Source of the DNA: Deinococcus radiotolerans | GTDB lineage: Bacteria; Deinococcota; Deinococci; Deinococcales; Deinococcaceae | Assembly (NCBI RefSeq): GCF_014647435.1 | Contig: NZ_BMPE01000013.1 | Span: 30,568-94,567 of the forward strand | Direction of reading: 5' to 3' | DNA: 64,000 bases | Part shown: positions 30,271-41,176 of the stretch, piece by piece | Numbering within the stretch: the stretch's first letter is position 1 | How the letters are laid out: the number at the start of each line of letters is the position of its first letter | Notes under the pieces: model-generated | What the model was told of the DNA's origin: nothing | The model's database searches: none | What the model saw: only the letters and a program-made list of their open reading frames with translations | Translations under genes and position numbers: made by a program

Positions 30271-31956
30271 TCAGCCGCGCACGACGTCCAGGATCTTGTC
30301 GCCGTACTTGCCCAGGCGCGCCTGCCCCATGCCCTTGACCTCGCGCAGGTCATCCAGGGTGTACGGCACGCGCCGGGCGATCTCCGCGAGGGTCGCGTTG
30401 CTGGCGATGATAAAGCGGCTGATCTCCTGCCGTTTCGCCTCCGCGTTCCGCCACTCGCGCAGGCGGGCGTAGATGGCCAGCTGCCCGTCCGTGAGGTTCG
30501 CGGCCGGGTCCTCCTTCCCGCCGGGCAGGTCCGGCGGCAGGATGACGGGGGCGGGCTCAAGCGCCGCCTCCACCTCCGGCTGAACGTCAGCGGGGGCGTC
30601 TGGGAGCGTGTCGGCGGCCTGCGGCTCAGTGACCTGCACCTCGGCGTCCGTCTCGGCGGCCGATTCCTCAACGGCCTGGTGGCGCACGTCCGGCACCTGC
30701 GGGAGGTTCGGCGCGTCAGGCCCGCTGCTGACCGGGATCGGCAGGGGCGCGGCGCTCTGCGCGGGCGAATCACTGAACACGATCTCGGGTTCCCAGGTTT
30801 CCTCCGGCGCGGCCTGCGGGGCCGGCGGGCTGACGGGGGCGCCCGCCCTGGCCGGCGCCTCGAACGTGAAGCGTTCCGGCAGGTCCGGCTGCGACGGCTG
30901 GCTGGGCGCATCCGGCTGCTCGCCGTGGGCGGCGTTCACGGGCGGGCGGAAATCACGGCGCTCGAAGCGGTCACGGCCTCCCCGCTCGCGGCGGTCATCC
31001 CGGCGGCCCCCGCGGTCACGGCGCTCGAAACGGTCACGGCTCTCGCGGCGCTCCCGGAACTCCGGGCGGCCATCCACGCGGGCGTCACGGGGCTCCTCCT
31101 GCGGCGCCCCGGGCTGATCGGCGTCCTGCTCGGGCGCGGCCCCCTCTCCGGTGAGGGCTGTTTCGGTGTCGGGTTCGGCACCCAGCAGGGCCAGTGCAGC
31201 GCGTGCGTCTTCCAGGCCCGGCGTGAGCAGCACGCCCCCTGGCACGCTGCGCGCGGCCGCCAGCACGCCGCCCAGCGGGGCCTCGCTGTCAGGCGCGGCG
31301 TCCGGCGCGAGCAGCAGCGCCGTGGGTCCGGCCGGCTGCGCCGCGCCGCCCAGCTGCTCGGTCAGCTGCGCGGTCGTGCGCGCCACGCGTCCCAGCCGCA
31401 GGGGCAGCGTGGCCACGTCCCGCAGGGCCAGCGCCACGCTCAGGTCACTCGGGGCGGCCGCCACCGGCGTGGGCGCGGCGTCCACTCCGAACAGCGCGCT
31501 CAGGGGCGCGTCACCGTGACCGGTCAGGGTCACGCTGTCCCGGTACGTGACCAGGCGCGCGCCCTGCGCCAGCCAGGTGCCGCCGGGTGCCAGCGTGGCG
31601 TCCACGATCACGGGCACGCCCGCCCGGCGGGCGCGGTCCAGGTCAGCGGCGCCGGGTTCCAGCAGCCACACGGCGCGCGCGCCGCGCCAGTCGGCGTCTG
31701 TGCTGGCGGCGGCCAGTCCGGCGGCGGCCAGCGCTTCTCGGTTCACGCGCACGCGGGCGTCCACGCGCAGCGTACCTGCGCCCAGCGCGGCGGCCAGCTG
31801 GCGGGCCAGGGCCATTTCGTCGCGCAGCAGCAGGCCCCAGCCGGCTCCTTCCAGGTCGGCCAGCGCTCCGGCCAAGCGGGCGTGCGGATCGCCGCGCCCA
31901 GCATGCAGGCGCACGAGACGGGCGTCAGGGCGCAGAGATTGAACGGCGTCAGTCAT
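30271..31956 (-). CDS. HRDC-domain protein on a degenerate PLP-lyase fold
   Basis: A 561-residue protein. ATG at 31956 has GGAGGGC upstream. Residues ~1-150 resemble Cys/Met-metabolism PLP enzymes: VPVIVDATL keeps the PLP aspartate, but the motif corresponding to SATKYLGGHSD reads RDSVTLTGHGD, so the PLP lysine is missing. The middle (about 280-340) is Arg/Asp/Gly-rich, like RGG-type nucleic-acid binding tails, then a long acidic Pro/Ala linker. The last ~75 residues are an HRDC domain as in RecQ helicase and RNase D. No helicase or nuclease domain is present. A role in DNA or RNA metabolism is likely but unproven. Confidence 0.85.
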   Translation of the reverse strand: MTDAVQSLRPDARLVRLHAGRGDPHARLAGALADLEGAGWGLLLRDEMALARQLAAALGAGTLRVDARVRVNREALAAAGLAAASTDADWRGARAVWLLEPGAADLDRARRAGVPVIVDATLAPGGTWLAQGARLVTYRDSVTLTGHGDAPLSALFGVDAAPTPVAAAPSDLSVALALRDVATLPLRLGRVARTTAQLTEQLGGAAQPAGPTALLLAPDAAPDSEAPLGGVLAAARSVPGGVLLTPGLEDARAALALLGAEPDTETALTGEGAAPEQDADQPGAPQEEPRDARVDGRPEFRERRESRDRFERRDRGGRRDDRRERGGRDRFERRDFRPPVNAAHGEQPDAPSQPSQPDLPERFTFEAPARAGAPVSPPAPQAAPEETWEPEIVFSDSPAQSAAPLPIPVSSGPDAPNLPQVPDVRHQAVEESAAETDAEVQVTEPQAADTLPDAPADVQPEVEAALEPAPVILPPDLPGGKEDPAANLTDGQLAIYARLREWRNAEAKRQEISRFIIASNATLAEIARRVPYTLDDLREVKGMGQARLGKYGDKILDVVRG

Positions 31957-32076
31957 GCCCTCCATTCTGCCGCACCGCGCGCCGCACGCGCCGCCGCACT
32001 TCCGGCGGCCCGGCCTGCGGCTTTCTTTACCCACCTGAGGCAACCCCAGCCACACCGGGCGCGTAGGGTGCAGGTG

Positions 32077-33042
32077 ATGCGTCCCCTCCTCCTGACCGGC
32101 CTGCTCCTCTCCTCTACCCTGTCCACTCCGGTGGGCGCGCAGTCGGCCCAGGGGATGGGCACGGCGACCCTGCGCCTGAGTGCCCCGGTGGGCACCACCG
32201 TCGAGCAGCGCACGACCCTGACCAGCCTTCTGAAGATCAGTGACGTGAAGGTCACGGCCCGTCCCGGCGCGAGCGTCCCGCAGAAGGAACTGGACGCCCT
32301 GCGGGCGTCCTTCCAGGGCATGGGCGGGCAGAACACGACCATCACCGGCAAGAGCTTCACCCGGGTTGCCGCGCGCGACGCCCTGGGGGCCGTGACCCTG
32401 CAACAGACCCTGATCCAGACCATTCCGGGACTGCCGAAGGCCCTGACGACAAAGACCACGCAGGTCCTCGACGCGAACGGGGCGCTGACGGACCTGAAAC
32501 TCAGCAGCGACAACGCGGACGTGAACCGCCTGTACCAGCAGATGAACCTGAAGGAACTGATCCGCGCGTCGAACAGCAGCGGCACGGGACCGCAGCTGAT
32601 CGGCCTGCCCCTGACCCCCGGCCAGAGCCACGAGACCCGGCAGGAGGTGCCGCTCGACAGCATGATGGGCGCGCTTCTCGGTCCGGTCCTGCAGGACCCG
32701 GACGCCGACGTGGACCCCGCCACGCTGACCAGCACGCCCCTGGCCTTCACCAGCCGCCTGACCTTCGCGGGGCCGGACGCCGCCGGGCGGCTGCGGTTCA
32801 CGCAGACCGGCACGTTCAGCGCGTGGCAGACCAGCGTGAAGAACCGCGCCGGGCAGGTGCTCTTCCAGATGAGCGTCAGCGGCGGCTCGGTGAGCGGTGA
32901 GCTGCTGGCGCGCCCCGACGGGCTGCCCGTCAGCAGCAGCGTCCGCACGACCATGCAGATGCAGACGCTCATGACCCTGGACGACGTGCAGGTCAGCGCC
33001 ACCCTCACGCAGGACCAGACGATCTCAGTGCGTCAGCCCTGA
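32077..33042 (+). CDS. exported hypothetical protein
   Basis: A 321-residue protein with a signal peptide ending near PVGAQSA. The mature part is beta-rich, Thr/Gln/Leu-rich and regular, with no cysteine and no known motif; it begins [20 protein letters not shown] and ends [16 protein letters not shown] do not recognise the family; the pattern would fit a lipid- or envelope-associated beta sheet protein. TAGGGT (32064-32069) seven bases before the ATG is the -10 box. Confidence 0.75.
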   Translation: MRPLLLTGLLLSSTLSTPVGAQSAQGMGTATLRLSAPVGTTVEQRTTLTSLLKISDVKVTARPGASVPQKELDALRASFQGMGGQNTTITGKSFTRVAARDALGAVTLQQTLIQTIPGLPKALTTKTTQVLDANGALTDLKLSSDNADVNRLYQQMNLKELIRASNSSGTGPQLIGLPLTPGQSHETRQEVPLDSMMGALLGPVLQDPDADVDPATLTSTPLAFTSRLTFAGPDAAGRLRFTQTGTFSAWQTSVKNRAGQVLFQMSVSGGSVSGELLARPDGLPVSSSVRTTMQMQTLMTLDDVQVSATLTQDQTISVRQP

Positions 33043-33116
33043 GCGGCGCAGGCAAACGCCCAGAGCCTTACAAACCCCGCGCCGGAAACGCGCCATGCTG
33101 AGCCGACGGAGGTTCA

Positions 33117-34326
<1,210 letters not shown>

Positions 34327-34390
34327 GCGGTGCGGCATTCAGGGGGCGGGCGGCGCGAGTCGGCCTGCCCTTCCCCTTTATGCTGCCGGT

Positions 34391-34912
34391 ATGAACGTGG
34401 ATCTGGGAACAGTGCGGGCGCAGCTGTCGCGGACACCGGGCGTGCTGGACGCGCTGCTGCGCGGCCTGCCGGACGACTGGGCGGGGCTGACCGAGGGGCC
34501 GGGCACGTGGTCACCCCGCGGGGTGGTGGCGCACCTGACGCACGCGGACCGCACGAACTGGCTGCCGCGCGCCCGGGTGCTGCTCGCGGCGGGCGAGGCG
34601 CAGGTATTCTCACCATTCGACCGGGCGGGCCATCAGGCCGTGGAGGCCACGCTGTCACTGAACGAACTGCTGGACGACTTCGCGGCCACCCGCGCCGACA
34701 GCCTGCGGGCACTGGACGCCCTGAGCCCCGGCCCCGCCGAGCTGGCGCGGCGCGGCACGCACCCGGAGTTCGGACCCGTGACGCTGGCCCAGCTGCTTTC
34801 AACGTGGGCGGCGCACGACCTGGACCACATCATGCAGATCACGCGGACGCTGGGTGGCGGGTACCGGGACGCGGTCGGCCCCTGGCAGGCTTACCTGCGA
34901 ATCATGCGCTGA
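34391..34912 (+). CDS. DinB family protein
   Basis: A 173-residue four-helix-bundle protein. The metal-binding histidines are in [13 protein letters not shown] and [11 protein letters not shown]. DinB/YfiT proteins include bacillithiol-linked transferases; Deinococcus is known to make bacillithiol and to have an expanded DinB family. TATGCT six bases before the ATG is the -10 box. Exact reaction unknown. Confidence 0.9.
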   Translation: MNVDLGTVRAQLSRTPGVLDALLRGLPDDWAGLTEGPGTWSPRGVVAHLTHADRTNWLPRARVLLAAGEAQVFSPFDRAGHQAVEATLSLNELLDDFAATRADSLRALDALSPGPAELARRGTHPEFGPVTLAQLLSTWAAHDLDHIMQITRTLGGGYRDAVGPWQAYLRIMR

Positions 34913-34922
34913 GGGGCGACCT

Positions 34923-34942
34923 TCAGCGAACGCATTCGCTGA
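34923..34942. terminator. palindrome at the end of the BtuF-like gene
   Basis: TCAGCGAA, loop CGCA, TTCGCTGA. A perfect eight-bp stem between two convergent genes; it includes the stop codon of the minus-strand gene. No T-run. Confidence 0.4.
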
Positions 34943-35798
34943 GGCCCGGGGTTGGCTGACCGCGCAGCAGGTCGGCCAGGACCTGCGCGCCCCGCACGAC
35001 GCCCAGCGCGGGGCGGCTGAACAGGGCGTTGGCGTCCACGGCCCACACCTGACCCAGCGGAAGATCGGGGAGATCGCGGGCGAACGCGACGTTGTCCTGC
35101 AGGCCGTACCCGCAGCACAGAACGACACTCACGTCGGGCCGCAGGGTCCCGATCTGATCCCAGGTGGCGCGGCCCGAGTCGGTGCCGGGGCTACCCAGGA
35201 CGTTCACGCCGCCCGCCCGCTCAACCTGCTCGGGCACCCAGTGCCCACCGTAAAAGGGCGGGTCGGTCCATTCGAGAGTCAGGACCCGAGGCGCGTGCGG
35301 GACTGGCTGGACGGCCTCCCAGTCCGCCTGGGCCTGCCGGGCAAGAGCCTCACCGGCGCCTGGGATGCCGGCAGCTTCAGCCAGGATGCGCAGGTCATGC
35401 AGGACGCCCTGAACGCTGCGGCCCTCCAGGCTCAGGACGTTCGCGGCGGGCAGGCAGCCGGGCAGGTAGCGCACGGCGTCCTCCAGGGTGCCGGGGGTCA
35501 CGGCGCAGACCTCGCACACGCCCTGCGTGACGACCAGATCAGGATTCAGCTGATCAAGCAGCGCTCCGTCCACCTGGTACAGGGCGCGGCCCTCGCGCAC
35601 CGCCGCGCTGACCGCGCGGTCAATCTCGGCCTGGGGGGCGCCGCTGTCCACGATGGACCGGGTCAGGACGGGCAGGTGCCGGGCGCGCGGATGGTCGCAC
35701 GAGTGGCTGACGCCCACCACGCGGCCTTCCAGACCCAGGTCGAACAGCAGGTCGGTGGCGCTGGGCAGCAGGCTCACGATGCGCTGGGGAGCAGTCAT
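34923..35798 (-). CDS. BtuF-like cobalamin-binding protein without signal peptide
   Basis: A 291-residue protein of the BtuF/TroA helical-backbone fold: RIVSLLPSATDLLFDLGL, VGVSHSCDHP, LNPDLVVTQGVCEVCAV, RVLTLEWTDPPFYGGHW. It has no N-terminal signal peptide, and the start is fixed by a -10 box TACCCT seven bases before the ATG, so it is expected to be cytoplasmic. It may bind a corrinoid or another ligand inside the cell. A palindrome TCAGCGAA/TTCGCTGA (34923-34942) overlaps the stop codon. Confidence 0.85.
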   Translation of the reverse strand: MTAPQRIVSLLPSATDLLFDLGLEGRVVGVSHSCDHPRARHLPVLTRSIVDSGAPQAEIDRAVSAAVREGRALYQVDGALLDQLNPDLVVTQGVCEVCAVTPGTLEDAVRYLPGCLPAANVLSLEGRSVQGVLHDLRILAEAAGIPGAGEALARQAQADWEAVQPVPHAPRVLTLEWTDPPFYGGHWVPEQVERAGGVNVLGSPGTDSGRATWDQIGTLRPDVSVVLCCGYGLQDNVAFARDLPDLPLGQVWAVDANALFSRPALGVVRGAQVLADLLRGQPTPGLSECVR

Positions 35799-36064
35799 GC
35801 CGTCCAGGGTAGCCTGAACGCATGAACAGCGCCCCTGCTGACGGCCGGGGCGCTGCTGTCCACGCTGATGCGCTGCTCAGCCCAGTCAGGCCATGGCCAT
35901 CCTGACGGCTGCCACTGAGGCCCAGAACGCTGGCTAGGGTGGCGCCCTTGCCAAGGTCGAGGCCGCCACTGGCGCTCACGCCAGCGCTGAGCGTGCCGGT
36001 GCTGATTGGCGGAGGCCACGCCAGCACTGAGAGTGACGGCGGTCAGCATCCGGTTGTTGATCAT
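35795..36064 (-). pseudogene. small secreted Gly/Ala/Ser-rich protein, frameshifted
   Basis: ATG at 36064 with GAGGAACCACC upstream opens MINNRMLTAVTLSAGVASA, a good signal-peptide start. The frame then turns into Arg/Trp-rich nonsense, while the neighbouring frame reads ISTGTLSAGVSASGGLDLGK, then GATLASVLGLSG, a plausible mature sequence. A one-base shift near 36005 would join them. TLSAGVASA and TLSAGVSAS look like a short internal duplication. Confidence 0.4.
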
Positions 36065-36317
36065 GGTGGTTCCTCGTGCCGCTCATGCTGCGGGGCACGC
36101 AGGGCACGTCTCTGAGGGCGCCGCGCTGGCCTGGCGACTAAGAGCCGTCATGCGCCGGCCCGGCCATGTGTGGCGGGGTCAGGCGTGCTGAACGCGCTTT
36201 ACAGCCGACTCATGTGGCCTGGGGTGACGGGAGGAGGGTTGATACCCTCCCGTCCGGGGAATGTTGGTGATCCAGTCGGGCAGACGATGCACATGCGTGC
36301 GGCAGTACAAAGGTGGA
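36065..36317. other. intergenic region without a supported gene
   Basis: No coding region is convincing. It holds a hairpin GGAGGGT-TGAT-ACCCTCC (36233-36250). Confidence 0.5.
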
Positions 36318-36350
36318 GGGGGCCGCCGGGCATCACGTCCGGCGGCCCCC
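36318..36350 (-). terminator. terminator after coaX
   Basis: GGGGGCCGCCGG (36318-36329) and CCGGCGGCCCCC (36339-36350) form a perfect 12-bp stem, eleven bases beyond the coaX stop codon. Confidence 0.75.
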
Positions 36351-36360
36351 TCGTCCTGCG

Positions 36361-37137
36361 TCAGCGGCTGGCCCAGAGTTCCACGAGGCCGCGCAGGGTC
36401 AGGGTTTCGTCGTAGTGGTCGATCTCACGGCATATGCCCTCGATGGTGCGTGAGAAGCCCCCGGTCGCAATAGCGACGGCTGGGCCGGGCAGTTCAGCGC
36501 GGATGCGGCGCAGCAGGCCGTCCACCATCTCGGCGTACCCGAACACCAGGCCGGACTGGAGGGCGTGCGTGGTGTTCTTCCCGATGGCCGTGCCCGGCGC
36601 CTGGAGCGTGATGCGCGGCAGTTTCGCGGCGCGGCTGAACAGCGCGTCGGCGCTGACCTGCGCGCCGGTGGCGAGCACGCCGCCCAGGAAGCGGCGGCCC
36701 CGGCCGATCACGTCGAAGTTCGTACTCGTCCCGAAGTCCACGACCACGGCGTACTCGTGGTGCCCGAGGTACTTCTCGGCGCCGAACAGGTTGCACAGGC
36801 GGTCGGCGCCCACGGCGTCCGGCACGTCGAGTTCCACGCTGACGTCCGGGAGGTTCGTGGCGCGCACCTCGAAGGCCTCCACGGCGAAGTGGCGGCGCAG
36901 GGCCAGCGCGTAGTTCTCCCCCAGGGGCGGCGCGACGCTGCTGAGGATCGCGGCGCGCGGCATGGGCGCCCCCGTGAGCTGCAGCAGCCCGTGCAGGCGC
37001 ATGGCGAGGTCGTCCGGGAGGTGCTCGCGGTTCGTGCGGATGCGCCAGGTGTTCGTGAGGTTCAGCTGCTCGTCGGCCAGGCCGATCACGGTGCTGGTGT
37101 TGCCGATGTCCACGGCCAGGAGGGGGAAAGCAGGCAC
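36361..37137 (-). CDS. coaX: type III pantothenate kinase
   Basis: A 258-residue CoaX of the ASKHA fold, the first step of coenzyme A synthesis (pantothenate to 4'-phosphopantothenate). Motifs: LLAVDIGNTSTVIGL, GADRLCNLFGAE, YAVVVDFGTSTNFDVI, GGVLATGAQVSADALF, and AIATGGFSRTI. The start is the GTG at 37137: a -10 box TAGAAT (37145-37150) lies seven bases before it, and the in-frame ATG at 37146 would lie inside that box. It is downstream of the metal-type binding protein gene. Confidence 0.94.
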   Translation of the reverse strand: MPAFPLLAVDIGNTSTVIGLADEQLNLTNTWRIRTNREHLPDDLAMRLHGLLQLTGAPMPRAAILSSVAPPLGENYALALRRHFAVEAFEVRATNLPDVSVELDVPDAVGADRLCNLFGAEKYLGHHEYAVVVDFGTSTNFDVIGRGRRFLGGVLATGAQVSADALFSRAAKLPRITLQAPGTAIGKNTTHALQSGLVFGYAEMVDGLLRRIRAELPGPAVAIATGGFSRTIEGICREIDHYDETLTLRGLVELWASR

Positions 37138-37188
37138 GCCCCGCATTCTAGGCCAGCCCTGGCTGGTCCTGCCGGGTGCGCGGCGGGC

Positions 37189-38151
37189 TCAGCGGAGGGT
37201 GCGGGTCAGTTCGCGGGTCATGAGGTCCTCGGCGGTGGGTCCGCGCAGGCGCCCGAACAGCTGCATGTCCAGGAAGTACACGTGTCCGGCGCGGCTGGCT
37301 GGGAGGCGCTGCGCGAGAGGGTTGGCGTGCCAGTCGCGCCGGGCCTGTGCGGCGGTGTTCTTCCCGGAAGCGATCACGAAGATGGCGTCGGCACGGGTGG
37401 CGCTCAGGCCCTCGCTGCTGAGTTTCAGGTAGCCCTCGCCCAGGCTGGGGTCCTGGCGGCCGGGCAGGTCGAGGGTCAGGCCCAAGTTCTGGAAGTACCC
37501 GCCGGTCCAGTCGGTCGGGCCGAGGACGGTGTACAGGTCGCGGGTGGCGCCCCCGGCGTTCCAGACGATCAGGGCGCGGCGGCCGCGCAGCCACGCGGGG
37601 AGGGTCTGGCGGGCGCGGTCGGCGGCGGCCCGCTGGCGGATGACCTGCGCGGCGCGTTCGGGGCGGTTCACGGCGCGGGCGAGGACCGGCAGGGTCTTCT
37701 GCCAGTCGCCGCTGTGGGTGCCGTGAAAGAGCAGGGTGGGCGCGATGGCGTTCAGGGCGGGGTAGGTGTCCTGCGCGAAGTGCTCGCCGACGATCAGGTC
37801 GGGTTTGAGGCTGGCGATGACTTCGAGGTTGGGTTTGAAGCGGTCGCCGACGTACGTGGGCGCGCCGGTCACGCGGCTGCCCAGGTAGCGGATCTGGCGG
37901 ATGGGCGAGCCGTACTGGCGCAAGTTGAGCTGGGCGGCCTCGCCGTAGCCGACGGGCTGGATGCCCAGCGAGAGCAGCAGGTCCAGCGCGTGCGGGCCGA
38001 GCGCAACGACGCGGGTGGCGGGCGCGGGGAGGGTGGTGGTGCCCGCCGCGTGCCGCAGGGTAAGGGGGGCGGCGCTGGCGGTGACCAGCAAGCCAGTCAG
38101 GAGCGTGGTGATGAGCAGGGTGGTGGGGCGGCGCAGGGTCACGGGCCCCAC
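37189..38151 (-). CDS. iron/siderophore-type ABC transporter substrate-binding protein
   Basis: A 320-residue FecB/TroA-type binding protein. Signal peptide: RRPTTLLITTLLTGLLVTASA. Mature features: TRVVALGPHALDLLLSLGIQ, PVGYGEAAQLNLRQYG, IASLKPDLIVGEHFAQ, and DAIFVIASGKNTAAQ. The start is GTG at 38151 (or 38142). A perfect 7-6-7 palindrome just upstream suggests control by a metal regulator of the Fur or DtxR type. No permease or ATPase is adjacent. Iron-siderophore or heme are likely ligands. Confidence 0.85.
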   Translation of the reverse strand: MGPVTLRRPTTLLITTLLTGLLVTASAAPLTLRHAAGTTTLPAPATRVVALGPHALDLLLSLGIQPVGYGEAAQLNLRQYGSPIRQIRYLGSRVTGAPTYVGDRFKPNLEVIASLKPDLIVGEHFAQDTYPALNAIAPTLLFHGTHSGDWQKTLPVLARAVNRPERAAQVIRQRAAADRARQTLPAWLRGRRALIVWNAGGATRDLYTVLGPTDWTGGYFQNLGLTLDLPGRQDPSLGEGYLKLSSEGLSATRADAIFVIASGKNTAAQARRDWHANPLAQRLPASRAGHVYFLDMQLFGRLRGPTAEDLMTRELTRTLR

Positions 38152-38159
38152 TCTGCTTT

Positions 38160-38179
38160 ATTGATAATGAAATATCAAT
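38160..38179. promoter_or_regulatory. 20-bp palindrome, candidate metal-regulator operator
   Basis: ATTGATAATGAAATATCAAT is a perfect inverted repeat (ATTGATA, six-base spacer, TATCAAT), AT-rich in a GC-rich region and eight bases upstream of the GTG start of the binding-protein gene. Its TGATAATGA core resembles Fur boxes. Confidence 0.55.
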
Positions 38180-38347
38180 GCTCTTAAGGCGATGTCGCCG
38201 GTCACCCTGCCCCAGGGCAGTGGTCCGCACCTCCGGCTGTTCCTGCACGGCGGACACGGCATTCAGGCAGAACTCTCATGCCCGCGGGGGTACCCTGATC
38301 AGGTCACACAACCCACCCGTTCTCCCCCCTGTCCGGAGGCCGCTGTC

Positions 38348-40264
<1,917 letters not shown>

Positions 40265-40321
40265 CACCCCAAGAAAAGAGAAAGCGCCCGGTCTTCCCAG
40301 CGCTCCCTCTGTCTTCGGTGC

Positions 40322-41020
40322 TCAGCTGAACTTGCCGAGGTCCAGGGGAATCTGGTACGCGCAATCCGTGTCCGCCTCGGTGCGCAGCAGCAGGGGCACG
40401 GTGTCACTGGCGCCGATCCCGGCCTTCAGCGGCTCGAAGTAGTACACGAGCGTGCCGCTCCAGGTGCCGCCGTCCTGCTTGAAGTCGTTCACGTACGTGC
40501 TCTTCACAGGCGCGATCAGTTTCCCGTCCGGGCCCTTCAGGCGCACGAGGTACGCGCCCCGGGCCTTCTCACCCGGCAGGCCGCGCACGCCGATGTCCAC
40601 GCGCAACTGCCCGTCCGGGAGGCGGCGACTGGCGGACTCCTCGGCCAGCGCGGCCTTCACGCTGAGGTTCTGGAAGTTGTTGCGGGCGTCCTGCGCCTGA
40701 AAGTACAGCTGGTCCGCCTGCCCACTCACGGTGAGCTGCGCGGGGCGGCTGCCCTTCGTGAAATCGTCCGGCGCGGCCAGCCAGTCCGCGACGCAGGCCG
40801 CGCCGCCGTCGAAGGCCGTCACGGCGTCCTTCCCACCGGCGAAGGCGCCGCCTTTGACGCTCAGGTCCACGGTCAGGTACGTGGCGACCGGGTCGCGGCG
40901 ACCGTACGCGCCGTCGATGACGTTCTTGGCGGTGGTGTCCTCCAGTTTCGGCACCCACGCGTACGCGGGCGCGGCGAGCAGCGTGCAGAGGGTCAGCAGG
41001 GTCAGGTGACGGTTGATCAT
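40322..41020 (-). CDS. secreted hypothetical protein
   Basis: A 232-residue exported protein; signal peptide MINRHLTLLTLCTLLAAPAY ends at AYA-WVP. ATG at 41020 has AAGGAG upstream. The mature part is about 210 residues, beta-rich with two cysteines (GAACVADW, DTDCAYQIP). It contains GGTWSGTLVYYFEPLKAG. No family recognised. It ends close to the acyl-CoA synthetase gene in convergent orientation. Confidence 0.7.
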   Translation of the reverse strand: MINRHLTLLTLCTLLAAPAYAWVPKLEDTTAKNVIDGAYGRRDPVATYLTVDLSVKGGAFAGGKDAVTAFDGGAACVADWLAAPDDFTKGSRPAQLTVSGQADQLYFQAQDARNNFQNLSVKAALAEESASRRLPDGQLRVDIGVRGLPGEKARGAYLVRLKGPDGKLIAPVKSTYVNDFKQDGGTWSGTLVYYFEPLKAGIGASDTVPLLLRTEADTDCAYQIPLDLGKFS

Positions 41021-41176
41021 GGGGCACTCCTTGGAGGTGGAAAACATGGATTGATGAGTCAGGCCGGGTTCATCCGATGCCCGGGCGTCCGGAATAGTGC
41101 CGGGTCCCGGTCCATCTGCTGAACGCCGTCACGTTGGTTGCTCCCGCTGGTCGGGTTCGTCTTCGCCGCACCGTCA

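Noticed and set aside
35620..36027. 135-codon minus-strand frame overlapping the BtuF-like gene
   Set aside because: Its second half is antisense-frame sequence of the BtuF-like gene. Only its first part is used, as the restored frame of a frameshifted secreted protein.
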